A stretch of 64,000 bases of DNA from an uncultured Alphaproteobacteria bacterium (GCA_934232895.1 CAKQGH010000001.1:1-64000); one strand, 5' to 3'; positions 50,117-59,883 are shown, numbered from the stretch's first letter. Translations and numbers: made by a program. The notes: generated by a model from the letters alone, not told the origin.

Positions 50117-51745
50117 TTAATTCAATGGTGCGCCCCAATGTTGTTGGATGCTGCGTTCGGCATCCATCGGGCTGACCAATACCTGGGGTGTCAAGATAAC
50201 CACCAGCGTATCACGCGTGGCCGATGTTTCGCGCGACCCCGACAGCGCCATAAAGTCCGGATCACCCAAGCCATAACGCGTATCATTATTGGTCTGCTTT
50301 TCAAACCCAGACACAACCAACATCTGGCCGGATTCCATAATAACTTCCTGCATGAAACTGCGCTCTTCAACCTCGGGCAATTGCAATGTGACCTCGCCAA
50401 TGGTTTGGGTTGACATTTTCAACAATTCACGAACCGACATACGGAACAGCAACAGAATCTTGCCGTTTTCCAGAACATTCGGCAACAGTTGCATTGAAAA
50501 TCCAGTTTCCAAATCGTCCTGGTCAACGGTGCTGGATTCAACCGTTGTGAAATTACGCGATTCAAAACGTTTGATATATCCCGTCGTTTTGGTGTTGTTT
50601 ACCGGCGCAACGCGGTTGCTGCGTGTTGTCACACCAACATTTGTCACCAACGATACCTTGCCCTGTTTGGCCAAAGCCTCTATCAATGCATTACTGCCCG
50701 CGCCACGTGCCAATGAACCGTTTTGAATTTGGTTCTGGGTATACGCACCGGCAACAGTCGAACCATTTTCCAAATGTGTCGCCCCAGTTGCCGCCGAAAC
50801 GGTGTTCGACAAAACGGCAATGTTCATGGAACTGGCCTCGGTCGTGGCAAGGTTATTTTTTGGATTCGCCACAATGTTTAATCCAGACGCACTGTTGATG
50901 GCCGCCGCCAAATTCAGACCAAACGCTGAATCATTAGACACGGATACTTGCAAAACCTTGACATCAATTGTCACCAATTGCGACAGACGTTTGTTCTGTT
51001 TGTTGATATAATCGCCAACGCGGGTCAATACCGACGGTGGCGCGGTCACGGTAATGGTGCCCAAACTGCGTGATACAGTGAATTCGGCATTTTCAGATTT
51101 CCCGATAATGCCCGAAATGGCCTTTTCAATTTCATCCCATTCTTTTAATGTAGATTCCAACGCTACCTGGTTTCCGTCATCGGTTTGGACCGCCGTCTGG
51201 TATGAAACATCGGTTCCCAACGCATATAATGTAAATGTTTTGGTTTCCGTTTCGTAAAACACAATTGATGTTTTGTCATAATACCACAATAAATCCAAAT
51301 CGGTCGCAACCTGGGATAACAGGCCTGATAATTTGCCGGTATACGCAACATTGATGTTCTTTTTCAATTTCTCGGAATTCACCTGGCTGTCAATTTTAAC
51401 CGGCAAACCGGTAATAGAATTAATGTCATTTGCCAAAACCTGTAATGTGACGGGTTCGTTCAACAAAATTGTCACACCCGTATCGGTTTCGAAACGCGAT
51501 GGCAAATTATTGCGATGTTCCAGAACGGTCGATTTATTGCCCAACCATACGCCCTCGGACATGGAAACGGTATCGCCACTGGCAACCTTGGCACGCGGAT
51601 TTTTGGACATTTCAAACGCATCGTATGCGTTGATAAAATCCTGGTCGACCTTGGCGGCAACCTTTGCCGATTCCTTGGTAGTGCACCCCGCCAGCGCAAC
51701 CGCCAACGCACCACATGCAAATAATACTTTCATTGTTTTTATCAT
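50117..51745 (-). CDS. Type IVb pilus secretin (PilN/BfpB-like lipoprotein)
   Basis: Secretins form the gated outer-membrane channel of pili and secretion systems. The 542-residue protein has a signal peptide with lipobox LAGC, an N-terminal STN-like domain (VTLQVLANDINSITGLPVKID), an N1-type ring domain (FTVSRSLGTITVTAPPSVLTRVG) and the C-terminal secretin domain. The latter shows VSLVTNVGVTTRSNRVAPV, FSMQLLPNVLENGKILL and QMLVVSGFEKQ. The layout matches PilN/BfpB proteins of type IVb pili. I chose the start at 51745, with GGAGAGTAAT before it. The TcpQ-like gene lies 39 bases upstream in the same direction. Confidence 0.88.
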   Translation of the reverse strand: MIKTMKVLFACGALAVALAGCTTKESAKVAAKVDQDFINAYDAFEMSKNPRAKVASGDTVSMSEGVWLGNKSTVLEHRNNLPSRFETDTGVTILLNEPVTLQVLANDINSITGLPVKIDSQVNSEKLKKNINVAYTGKLSGLLSQVATDLDLLWYYDKTSIVFYETETKTFTLYALGTDVSYQTAVQTDDGNQVALESTLKEWDEIEKAISGIIGKSENAEFTVSRSLGTITVTAPPSVLTRVGDYINKQNKRLSQLVTIDVKVLQVSVSNDSAFGLNLAAAINSASGLNIVANPKNNLATTEASSMNIAVLSNTVSAATGATHLENGSTVAGAYTQNQIQNGSLARGAGSNALIEALAKQGKVSLVTNVGVTTRSNRVAPVNNTKTTGYIKRFESRNFTTVESSTVDQDDLETGFSMQLLPNVLENGKILLLFRMSVRELLKMSTQTIGEVTLQLPEVEERSFMQEVIMESGQMLVVSGFEKQTNNDTRYGLGDPDFMALSGSRETSATRDTLVVILTPQVLVSPMDAERSIQQHWGAPLN

Positions 51746-51784
51746 ATTACTCTCCAAGATTCCCGGTTTCACACGCACCATTTA

Positions 51785-52675
51785 TTATTCTTCGGATGTT
51801 GTAATTACCAACACGCGGTTTCCTTTATAGAATTTCGCATACGGAATTGGTGTTGCGCGTCCAAAATTACGAACCAAAGCCGACGCCACATCAACAAAAC
51901 GACCTTTGAATACGGCGCTGGCCTCTATCGGATATTCACGCGATGTCGCCCATACTAAATCCCAGCCTTCTTTGTCGCACCAGTTTTGCAGAACCTCGCG
52001 CAATGTTTGACCATTAGCAACAACCCACGAACGAACCTGGTCGGTCAATTTTTGGGCCGGTTCCGCATCGGCGGATGTGTCAACCGCGATTTCTTTTTCT
52101 TCGACAATTTCACCATTTTCATCGGTGACTGTTTTTGTCATACCCATCTTGGCCGCGAATGCCGCATATCCATCGGATGCATTGTTGCAATTTTTGCGAC
52201 CACTGCGCGACACGGTCAGGACACTGCCCCCGTCATCTTCCAACATTTCGCGATGCAGCAATGGCATTTCGGAACCGTTGTTGCATTCGTCATCAAAACC
52301 GACCGGAATCTGGTTGCCATGCAACATATTCGCCCCACCCGACCAATCGCCATATCCGTTAGTCGCCAGGTTGAAATTATTTTCCACAACCAAATCATTA
52401 CCAATTTTGGAAACAATTCTGATATTATCAGATGTTGCCGATTTTTCGCACGCCGCATCGCCACACGCAACCGTCACATCTGCATCAGACCCAGCAATCG
52501 GCCACACCGGAACCGGCATCTGCGTTTCCTGGGTGTCAACATATTGGTTTTCATCAACCACATCTTCCTGGGTATAGAAAACCTCGCTCGTGACGACCTG
52601 GGGCAAAGATTCCGCCGCAAAGCAATAGCCCGCCGCGGTTGCAAACATTGCGACAATCAAAAATTTACGGAACAT
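51785..52675 (-). CDS. TcpQ/PilL-like pilus assembly protein
   Basis: The 296-residue secreted protein (signal peptide MFRKFLIVAMFATAAGYCFA) ends in a TcpQ C-terminal domain: GQTLREVLQNWCDKEGWDLVW, then SAVFKGRFVDVASALVRNFG and ANRVLVI-like sequence. In Vibrio this domain helps place the toxin-coregulated pilus secretin. The acidic middle with six cysteines is not typical. The start at 52675 fits the signal peptide and has GGAAAGGAAGTTTTT upstream. It forms a pair with the secretin gene. Pilus ATPases and platform proteins are not in the window. Confidence 0.82.
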   Translation of the reverse strand: MFRKFLIVAMFATAAGYCFAAESLPQVVTSEVFYTQEDVVDENQYVDTQETQMPVPVWPIAGSDADVTVACGDAACEKSATSDNIRIVSKIGNDLVVENNFNLATNGYGDWSGGANMLHGNQIPVGFDDECNNGSEMPLLHREMLEDDGGSVLTVSRSGRKNCNNASDGYAAFAAKMGMTKTVTDENGEIVEEKEIAVDTSADAEPAQKLTDQVRSWVVANGQTLREVLQNWCDKEGWDLVWATSREYPIEASAVFKGRFVDVASALVRNFGRATPIPYAKFYKGNRVLVITTSEE

Positions 52676-52851
52676 AAAAACTTCCTTTCCTGAATAAGTT
52701 GTTTTATTTATTGAACTTATTATAACAATTTGACCGAATCTGTGCAAGACCAAATCGCACCCAACAAATTTAATATTTTCAAGATAAAATCGCACGAATC
52801 GGTAAAAGATGTTATACTGGTCGTGTTTAATACGATATACGGGGCGTAAAA

Positions 52852-53397
52852 ATGCAAAACATATTGATTTTAAGTGGAATTTCAATTCTCATCATCATTG
52901 GCATTGCAATCATTGCCATGTTGGTCGGCATGCGCGGACAAATGCGCGACATCACAAAAACGCAAACATACCAATATAACCTGATTGTGAAAATTCAATC
53001 TGTATTGAAAAACAAGTCGGCCACAAATGCGGTTGCAGAACACGCCGAAATGATTTACCAGGATTTATTACAAAATTTAATTCCTATTATGGCGGCAATT
53101 GACATTATGCCGCGCGCAACCCCCGAACACCCGTTGTGGCGCGCGCTGGGGGGCATTTTGGATGAATATGGTAAAAACCCATTTGTTATGGAAAAATTGC
53201 GCCGTTGCATCAAACTGGATGCCGAGGTCGCACGCAGCGTCGACAATTACATGAACCGCGCCGATGGATTTTTACAACATTTGACCACAACCGAACCAGA
53301 TGGCATATTGACATCAACATTTACCGACGGGCTGTTGGGGCAATCGTTGACATTTTTTGCCCAGGCACGTGCCCTGGCCGCCCAGAATAATGAATAA
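52852..53397 (+). CDS. Membrane-anchored protein of unknown function before sufB
   Basis: The 181-residue protein has one N-terminal membrane helix (ILILSGISILIIIGIAIIAMLVG) and a soluble helical domain (DLLQNLIPIMAAIDIMPRATPEHPLW, LRRCIKLDAEVARSVDNYM). I do not recognise the family. Its stop codon touches the sufB start (TAA then ATG), so the two are translationally coupled and may be functionally linked. ACGGGGCGTAAAA precedes its ATG. Confidence 0.6.
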   Translation: MQNILILSGISILIIIGIAIIAMLVGMRGQMRDITKTQTYQYNLIVKIQSVLKNKSATNAVAEHAEMIYQDLLQNLIPIMAAIDIMPRATPEHPLWRALGGILDEYGKNPFVMEKLRRCIKLDAEVARSVDNYMNRADGFLQHLTTTEPDGILTSTFTDGLLGQSLTFFAQARALAAQNNE

Positions 53398-54732
53398 ATG
53401 GCAAAACTGACCGAAAATCTTGTTCGTGATATATCAAATATTCGGAATGAACCCGAATGGTTGACCGAATGGCGCGTGGCCGCATTTAACGCATGGCGCG
53501 GCATGTCCGAACCCCATTGGGCCGAATTTGAATATGCACCAATCAATTATGATGAACTGAATTACTATAACGAATCCCGCCCGATTGATAATTCCGATTT
53601 GAAACAAACATACGATAAAATGGGGCTGCCCGAATCGGAACAACGTGCATTATTGGGCATGGCAACCGACACCGTTGTCGACAGTCGTTCCGTTCACACA
53701 TCATATACCGCCGAATTGGAAAAATTGGGGATTATATTTCTGCCTTTTTCCGAGGCCGTCATATCACACCCCGAATTAGTAAAAAAATATTTGGGACGCG
53801 TGGTACCCGCAACCGATAATTTCTTTGCCGCGTTAAATGCCGCGGTATTTTCGGATGGCACATTTGTTTATATTCCGCCACACACGAAATGCCCCATTGA
53901 CCTGGCCAGTTATTTCAGAATAGAAACCGCAAAAATTGGGCAATTTGAACGCACACTGATTATTGCGGACACGGGCGCAGAATTATCGTATATGGAGGGG
54001 TGCAGTGCCCCCCGTCGCCCCAACCATCAATTGCACAGCGGTGTTGTCGAAATCATTGCATTGGACGATGCGCGCGTTAAATATGCAACCGTGCAAAATT
54101 GGTATGCCGGCGAAATGCGCGATGGTAAAAATGTTGGTGGCATTTTGAATTTCGTAACCAAACGCGGACGCGCCGAAAAAAACGCAACAATTGATTGGAC
54201 CCAGGTTGAAATTGGCTCGGCCATGACATGGAAATATCCATCAACCATTTTGGCGGGCGATAACGCACACAGCGATTTTTATTCACTGACCATTACGCGC
54301 GGTGCCCAATTGGCCGACACCGGGACAAAAATGATTCACATTGGCGATAATACGGTATCAAACATCGTTTCATACGGCGTAGCATTGGACAATTCAAATC
54401 AAACATTTCGCAGCTTGGTATCTTTTGCCGGACGTGGTGGGAAAAACGCTTCGAAATGCGACACACGCATAATCGGCAATAACGCGGTGGCAAACACATT
54501 GCCAACAATCATTCATACAAATGGCGAAAACACCCAAAGTCACGAGGCCACAACCGGTGCCATCGACGAAAAACAATTACTGTTTTTGATGCAATCCGGC
54601 ATTTCCCAGGACCAGGCAACCGCATTGATTATCGGCGCATCGGCGGCACCGATTATATCGCGCCTGCCAATGGAATTTTTGGTGGAATCTAAACAACTGA
54701 TTCAAATGGCATTGGCAAAATCACAGGATTAA
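53398..54732 (+). CDS. sufB: Fe-S cluster scaffold subunit SufB
   Basis: SufB forms the scaffold on which SUF-type Fe-S clusters are built. The 444-residue protein shows LEKLGIIFLPFSEAV, AVFSDGTFVYIPPHTKCP, AELSYMEGCSAP, WKYPSTILAGDNAHSDFYS, the conserved Cys in ASKCDTRIIG and QSHEATTGAIDEKQL. These are SufB rather than SufD features. It is a little shorter than usual. sufC follows after 12 bases. sufD, sufS and sufE are not seen here. Confidence 0.93.
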   Translation: MAKLTENLVRDISNIRNEPEWLTEWRVAAFNAWRGMSEPHWAEFEYAPINYDELNYYNESRPIDNSDLKQTYDKMGLPESEQRALLGMATDTVVDSRSVHTSYTAELEKLGIIFLPFSEAVISHPELVKKYLGRVVPATDNFFAALNAAVFSDGTFVYIPPHTKCPIDLASYFRIETAKIGQFERTLIIADTGAELSYMEGCSAPRRPNHQLHSGVVEIIALDDARVKYATVQNWYAGEMRDGKNVGGILNFVTKRGRAEKNATIDWTQVEIGSAMTWKYPSTILAGDNAHSDFYSLTITRGAQLADTGTKMIHIGDNTVSNIVSYGVALDNSNQTFRSLVSFAGRGGKNASKCDTRIIGNNAVANTLPTIIHTNGENTQSHEATTGAIDEKQLLFLMQSGISQDQATALIIGASAAPIISRLPMEFLVESKQLIQMALAKSQD

Positions 54733-54744
54733 ACAGGATTAAAT

Positions 54745-55422
54745 ATGTTGGAAATAAAAAATTTATCTGTATCACTGGACGGCAAAGAATTATTGCACGA
54801 TATAAATATGACCGTCACAGCGGGCGCGCGGCATTTACTGGCGGGGCACAATGGTTCCGGCAAATCAACATTGGCCGGCGTTATTGCGGGCGCACCGGCA
54901 TATACAAGTGATGCGGGACAAATTATTTTTGATGGTCGCGACATAACACATGAAAACACAACCACACGCGCATTGTTGGGCATATTTCTGGGCGCACAAA
55001 ATGTGCCGGAAATTCCGGGGCTGACGATGTTAAGTTTTTTGAAACATTCAATGGCATCGCACACGCATTTTGAAACGGGACGCGACCTGTCGATGGCGGA
55101 ATTCTTGGAAAAATTGGAAAGCGCACGTGCAAAATTAAACATACCCAAAGAATGGTTAAACCGCAGTGTGAATGTTGGTTTTTCCGGCGGTGAACGCAAA
55201 CGATTGATGTTGTTGCGCCTGGTAATGACCGCACCAAAATTTGCAATTTTGGACGAACCAGATTCCGGCGCCGATGCCGAAACCCAACAGATGATTGCCG
55301 ACACCATACACGAAATGAAAAACACCACATTTATGTTTATCAGCCATCAACCACGGTTTACCGAAATGGTTTGCCCAACCGATATAACGACTTTGTCAAA
55401 TGGTCACATTATGGTAAAATAA
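54745..55422 (+). CDS. sufC: Fe-S assembly ATPase SufC
   Basis: SufC is the ABC-type ATPase of the SufBCD complex. The 225-residue protein has Walker A AGHNGSGKST, the Q-loop IFLGAQNVPEIPGL, the signature FSGGERKRL, Walker B FAILDEPDSGAD and the H-loop ISHQ. The SufC-specific YxxxAxxI-type details are consistent with the family. It lies directly after sufB and before a polytopic membrane protein. Confidence 0.95.
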   Translation: MLEIKNLSVSLDGKELLHDINMTVTAGARHLLAGHNGSGKSTLAGVIAGAPAYTSDAGQIIFDGRDITHENTTTRALLGIFLGAQNVPEIPGLTMLSFLKHSMASHTHFETGRDLSMAEFLEKLESARAKLNIPKEWLNRSVNVGFSGGERKRLMLLRLVMTAPKFAILDEPDSGADAETQQMIADTIHEMKNTTFMFISHQPRFTEMVCPTDITTLSNGHIMVK

Positions 55423-55456
55423 GGAAAGAATAAAAAAGATGAACAAAGGAACAAAA

Positions 55457-56380
55457 ATGTCACGCGAACGCACACCCGGGTTATTGTCATGGATATTGTG
55501 GCAACCGTTGAAATTTGCATTTATATCATTTGCATTAATGTCAGTGGTATCGGCCACATATTCCATTGTTGCAAATGCAATAACCGCCCGCACCGGCACC
55601 GCCGTTGTGGTGTGGCCAATGTGGGCATTGATTGGTGGTGCAATTGTGCTGTCGACATGGTTGATGCTGCGGAAATTACCCCGCGCGAATATTGACCAAC
55701 GCAGTTTTATCGCACTGAACAACGCCCAGGCGATTATATTGGCCATTGCCGTATTTATGTCGATATTCATTGCAAAATATGCCCAGGGCGCAATGATGGG
55801 TATGATGTGGCGCGGCACCACCGGCAGTGTACAATTCATTGCCATCGCAATCGGATTGGCACTGTATTATATGTATCTGTTTGGATTATTCATATCGAAT
55901 GTATACGCCAAATTCTGGCGTGCACGCGCGATGGGTGTGTCCACATGGCGCACTATTTGCACCATGCCGATGGGGTTTGGCCTGTTGTGGATTCCGGGCT
56001 ATATTTTACCCGAGGCGCCGACCAATCATCCGGCATTGCCAATTCGCGCCGCATGGTATGACAATTTTACAAACTGGATTGCATCGCGCGGCATAATAAC
56101 CGTTATTGCATTTGCGGCGTTGACACTGTTTACCGGGTTTATGTTTGGCCCACAATCATTAATGTTGACCGGTGGCATAACATTGCTGTTTGCCGTGTGG
56201 TTGGGATTTATGGGCGGTGCCAAATTCCGCGACAGTATGCGCGGCGCGTATTCCACATTTGCAATTATCGTAAACATTTTATTGATAATCGGTGTAATTA
56301 TGTTTGCCACAATTCGCACCGAACCAAATGTTCAAATAAACATATCAGACATAGAAACAACAACAAATATAGAAAAATAA
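55457..56380 (+). CDS. Polytopic membrane protein of unknown function
   Basis: The protein of about 307 residues has seven to eight hydrophobic helices and a short acidic tail. I see no transporter motif. The conserved-looking segments WQPLKFAFISFALM and RAMGVSTWRTICTMPMGFGLLWIPGYILPE could mark a family, but I do not recognise one. AAAGGAACAAAA supports the ATG at 55457; an ATG at 55439 with a more distant AAGGAAAG is an alternative. It follows sufC after 34 bases and may be part of that transcript. Confidence 0.6.
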   Translation: MSRERTPGLLSWILWQPLKFAFISFALMSVVSATYSIVANAITARTGTAVVVWPMWALIGGAIVLSTWLMLRKLPRANIDQRSFIALNNAQAIILAIAVFMSIFIAKYAQGAMMGMMWRGTTGSVQFIAIAIGLALYYMYLFGLFISNVYAKFWRARAMGVSTWRTICTMPMGFGLLWIPGYILPEAPTNHPALPIRAAWYDNFTNWIASRGIITVIAFAALTLFTGFMFGPQSLMLTGGITLLFAVWLGFMGGAKFRDSMRGAYSTFAIIVNILLIIGVIMFATIRTEPNVQINISDIETTTNIEK

Positions 56381-56425
56381 AAAACGCGCTATGTGCACGA
56401 TTTATTGGGACACAAAGGATTTAAT

Positions 56426-57469
56426 ATGAATGGTTTAATACTGTTTGTTGGCGGAATGTTTTTATTGTGGATGGGCCGCACAATTTTAATTCCATTGTTG
56501 GTGGCAACATTTTTGTGGTATTTGATAAATGCTATATCAACATACTGTCGTATGATTTTACCATTTCGCACCGATGATGCGCGCCGCGAATACAAAATTG
56601 GTGCACGCGTGTTTGATTGGGCGGCACATTTAATTTCATTGGCCGCAATGGTGGTGGTAATCTATACATTTGCAACCCAGGTTCGACCAATGTTTTCAGA
56701 ATTGCTGGCCGCCCTGCCCGCGATACAACATAAACTGATTGATTTTGGCGCGATGGTGTCCGGTAAATTGGGCATTGCATTTGATACATCAATGTTGCCA
56801 AACATTACAAAAATCGCCGGTGGTATTGGCGCATCATTGGCCGGCATTGCAACATCGGTTGGTATGATATGCGTGTATCTGTTGTTTATGTTTATTGAAC
56901 AAACAACATTTGATAAAAAGTTTTCTGCACTGTTTCCAAATAAAACACAGTCAAAAAAAATGCGCTATATTATCGGCAGCATAGACACCAATATGAAAAA
57001 ATATTTGTTTATGAAGACACTGATTTCGGCGGCAACCGGGTTGCTGTCATATTTGTGGTTGCATGCCATCGGATTGGATTTTGCCGGCGTGTGGGCGTTT
57101 ATAGTATTCATTGCAAATTATATCCCAACAATTGGCGCAATTGTTGCATGTGGGTTGCCAATACTGTATGCATTGGCCGTATCGCCAACATTGCATCTGC
57201 CAATACTGGTTGCGGCGGGCCTGATTGGTTTACAGATATTGCTGGGCAATATTATTGAACCGAAATTGACCGGGAAAACATTAAACTTGTCAACATTGGC
57301 AATTTTAATAAACCTGGTATTCTGGGGCATGATTTGGGGTATTGCCGGAATGTTTTTCAGCGTTCCATTATTGGTGGCAACATTTATCATTACCGCACAA
57401 TTTGATTCCACACGTTGGGTCGCGGTATTGTTGTCGGCCGACGGAAAAATTCCCGATAAAAACGATTGA
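56426..57469 (+). CDS. AI-2E/PerM-family membrane protein
   Basis: The 347-residue protein has about seven membrane helices with a soluble helical segment in the middle (residues about 90-180). It shows the family's C-terminal block FIVFIANYIPTIGAIVACGLPILYAL, IIEPKLTGKTLNLSTLAILINLVFWGMIWGIAGMFFSVPLLV in outline. Members include permeases and Na+/H+ antiporters; the AI-2 export role holds for only a few. AAAGGATTTAAT precedes the start. A terminator follows. Confidence 0.83.
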   Translation: MNGLILFVGGMFLLWMGRTILIPLLVATFLWYLINAISTYCRMILPFRTDDARREYKIGARVFDWAAHLISLAAMVVVIYTFATQVRPMFSELLAALPAIQHKLIDFGAMVSGKLGIAFDTSMLPNITKIAGGIGASLAGIATSVGMICVYLLFMFIEQTTFDKKFSALFPNKTQSKKMRYIIGSIDTNMKKYLFMKTLISAATGLLSYLWLHAIGLDFAGVWAFIVFIANYIPTIGAIVACGLPILYALAVSPTLHLPILVAAGLIGLQILLGNIIEPKLTGKTLNLSTLAILINLVFWGMIWGIAGMFFSVPLLVATFIITAQFDSTRWVAVLLSADGKIPDKND

Positions 57470-57470
57470 T

Positions 57471-57507
57471 AAAAAACGCGCTGGATACATTAAATCCGGC
57501 GTTTTTT
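57471..57507. terminator. Terminator between convergent genes
   Basis: AAAAAACGC and GCGTTTTTT arms with an inner GGAT/ATCC pairing lie between the 56426 gene and ruvX, usable in both directions. Confidence 0.75.
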
Positions 57508-57958
57508 ATTTTATTCGTGAAATAATCGCAATGGCATTTTCCAATATTACGCGCGCCGATTCCGAATCAAGTTTCTGTTTTATATCCGCGCGACGCACAC
57601 GCCCCATATCAGATTGTGCGGCAACACTGGAATAACTTTCATCGACAAAGCATATTGGCAAATCAATATACCCAGACAATTCATTTGCGCACGCGCGCAC
57701 CATTTTTGCCGTTTCAGATTCCGTCCCGTCGCCGTGATGCGGCAAACCAATTATAATTCCAACGGCGTTTTCCACACGCGCCACATCGGCAATTTGCTGC
57801 GCAATTGTTGGGCCCGCACGCCGTGCCAAAATGGGCGAACGAACAAAAGTAAATTCACGCGTTGCGTCCGACACCGCAACACCCGTGCGCGACGCCCCCC
57901 AATCAATTCCAACAATGCGCCCAGTGCGCGGAAAAGCCTTGAAATCTGGCAAAATCAT
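57506..57958 (-). CDS. ruvX: Pre-16S rRNA nuclease / putative Holliday junction resolvase RuvX (YqgF)
   Basis: YqgF has an RNase-H-like fold and trims 16S rRNA 5' ends. The 150-residue protein has GRIVGIDWGASRTGVAVSD with the first catalytic Asp, GIIIGLPHHGDGTES with the conserved G-L-P motif, CFVDESYSS with the next acidic pair, and KQKLDSESARVILENAI near the end with the final Asp. The length is slightly above average. It is divergent from gatC, with 36 bases between the starts. Confidence 0.92.
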   Translation of the reverse strand: MILPDFKAFPRTGRIVGIDWGASRTGVAVSDATREFTFVRSPILARRAGPTIAQQIADVARVENAVGIIIGLPHHGDGTESETAKMVRACANELSGYIDLPICFVDESYSSVAAQSDMGRVRRADIKQKLDSESARVILENAIAIISRIK

Positions 57959-57994
57959 TGTATAATTCCCTTTGATTTAATCATAGGATTTGAA

Positions 57995-58291
57995 ATGGCG
58001 TTTAGCAAGCAACAATTACAAAAATTTGCCAATCTGATTCGGATTGAAATTTCCGATGAAAAACTGGAACAAATGAATATAGATTCTGTCATTGATTGGT
58101 TGGATAAATTACAGAAAATCGACACACGTGGTGTTGAACCAATGCTGAATCCGGCATCACACAAATTGCCTCGTCGCGCTGATAATGTGACCGATGGAAA
58201 TATTCGTGATGCGGTTATGGCAAACACACCCGACAAATCGGGCGTGTCACGTGGATATTTTGCAGTTCCAAAAGTTATGGATGGTGAATAA
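57995..58291 (+). CDS. gatC: Asp-tRNA(Asn)/Glu-tRNA(Gln) amidotransferase subunit C
   Basis: GatC stabilises the GatAB amidotransferase that makes Gln-tRNA and/or Asn-tRNA by transamidation. The 98-residue protein has the family pattern LQKFANLIRIEISDEKLEQM, IDWLDKLQKIDTRGVEPML, LRRADNVTDG-like and FAVPKVMDGE. AGGATTTGAA precedes the ATG. gatA begins two bases after its stop, indicating coupled translation. Confidence 0.95.
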   Translation: MAFSKQQLQKFANLIRIEISDEKLEQMNIDSVIDWLDKLQKIDTRGVEPMLNPASHKLPRRADNVTDGNIRDAVMANTPDKSGVSRGYFAVPKVMDGE

Positions 58292-58293
58292 AA

Positions 58294-59760
58294 ATGATAG
58301 ATTTAACAATTACCCAGGCATTACAGAAATTAAAATCACGCGCCATCAGCGCAACCGAATTGACCCGCGCATATTTGAACCGCATGGAAAAATTTGGTAA
58401 AAAATTAAATTGCTATATCACACAAACGCCCGATCGCGCATTGGCTGATGCCGCCGCGGCCGACGCCCGATATGCCGATGGTACGGCGGGCGCATTGGAC
58501 GGCATTCCAATTGGGATGAAGGATTTATTCGCAACCCGTGGTATTCGCACGACCGCGGCATCGCGTATGTTGGAAAATTTTGTTCCAGAATATGAATCAA
58601 CTGTGTCACAAAAACTGATTGACGCCGGGACGGTTTTGTTGGGCAAAACAAATCTGGACGAATTTGCAATGGGCACATTCAGCAAAACCAGTTTCTTTGG
58701 TGCCCCAGTAAATCCGTGGCATCTGGACCAGAATTTGACCGCCGGCGGTTCGTCGGGTGGTTCGACCAGTGCGGTTGCAGGCGGTCTGGCCATGGCGGCG
58801 ACGGGAACCGACACTGGCGGTTCGATTCGTTTCCCCGCATCGGTCACTGGTTTGGTTGGAATGAAACCAACATACGGATTATGCAGCCGTTGGGGTTGTG
58901 TTGCATTTGCATCCAGTTTGGACACCCCGGGCCCAATCGCGCGCACCGCAGATGATGCCGCATTGATGTTGGCGGCAATGGCGGGGCACGACCCAAAGGA
59001 TTCAACCAGTGAAGAAAACGTTTTTACATTTGATGGCGAATTGAGACCAATTATTGGTGATGGCAAAAAATTACGCGTTGGTGTTATCAAGGAATTTGCC
59101 GATGTCAAAATTTCACCAGATATGAAACGCATATTTGACGCCCGCATTGCCGATTTGAAATCGAACGGTGCCGAAATAGTCGAGGTATCAATTCCAAATA
59201 TCTTGGACGCGTTGGCGGCATACTATATCATTGCCCCGGCCGAGGCATCATCAAACCTGGCACGATATGACGGCATGCGTTATGGTCTGCGCGTCGAGGG
59301 GACTGATTTAATCGACACATATAAAAAGACACGCGCCGCAGGCTTTGGAACCGAGGTTCAACGCCGTATGATTATAGGCACGGCGGTATTATCCAGCGAA
59401 TCGTACGAGGTTTATTTTATGCAGGCCGCACGCGTTCGCCGCATGATTGCCGACAGTTTCACCGCCGCATTTGAACAATGCGATTTGATTGTTTGCCCGG
59501 CGGGCGCCGGCACGGCAATGCCATTGGATTCTGATTTAACGCCATTGGAATATTATGCATTGGATTTGTTCACGGTGGCAATGAACCTGGCCGGAATTCC
59601 GGCGTGCAGTGTACCCGCCGGATTGGCCGAAAACGGATTACCATTGGGAATGCAGGTTGTTGGTCGCCGCTTTGACGATATGCGTGTGTTGCAATTGTCA
59701 AAACATATCCAGGAATTCGGCGGTGTTGACAACCGTCCAACTGTAATTATGGGGGAATAA
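58294..59760 (+). CDS. gatA: Asp-tRNA(Asn)/Glu-tRNA(Gln) amidotransferase subunit A
   Basis: GatA releases ammonia from glutamine. The 488-residue amidase-signature protein has the catalytic lysine in IPIGMKDLF, the GGSSGGS loop with the cis-serine and the nucleophilic serine in GTDTGGSIRFPA. All three catalytic residues of the Ser-cisSer-Lys triad are present. It is the second gene of the gat set; gatB follows after a gap that contains tRNA-Phe on the other strand. Confidence 0.97.
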   Translation: MIDLTITQALQKLKSRAISATELTRAYLNRMEKFGKKLNCYITQTPDRALADAAAADARYADGTAGALDGIPIGMKDLFATRGIRTTAASRMLENFVPEYESTVSQKLIDAGTVLLGKTNLDEFAMGTFSKTSFFGAPVNPWHLDQNLTAGGSSGGSTSAVAGGLAMAATGTDTGGSIRFPASVTGLVGMKPTYGLCSRWGCVAFASSLDTPGPIARTADDAALMLAAMAGHDPKDSTSEENVFTFDGELRPIIGDGKKLRVGVIKEFADVKISPDMKRIFDARIADLKSNGAEIVEVSIPNILDALAAYYIIAPAEASSNLARYDGMRYGLRVEGTDLIDTYKKTRAAGFGTEVQRRMIIGTAVLSSESYEVYFMQAARVRRMIADSFTAAFEQCDLIVCPAGAGTAMPLDSDLTPLEYYALDLFTVAMNLAGIPACSVPAGLAENGLPLGMQVVGRRFDDMRVLQLSKHIQEFGGVDNRPTVIMGE

Positions 59761-59795
59761 AAAAACGCGCATAACGCGCGCAGACAAATAAATAG

Positions 59796-59871
59796 TGGTG
59801 GCTAGGAACGGAATCGAACCGCTGACACAGGGATTTTCAGTCCCTTGCTCTACCAACTGAGCTACCTAGCC
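59796..59871 (-). tRNA. tRNA-Phe (anticodon GAA)
   Basis: A full cloverleaf is visible on the minus strand. The acceptor stem is GGCTAGG/CCTAGCC, the D arm is GCTC...GAGC, the anticodon stem AGGGA/TCCCT encloses CTGAAAA with GAA, and the T arm contains GGTTCGATTCC. The discriminator A and an encoded CCA end it at 59796. It lies between gatA and gatB, in opposite orientation. Confidence 0.97.
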
Positions 59872-59883
59872 AACGCGAGACGA

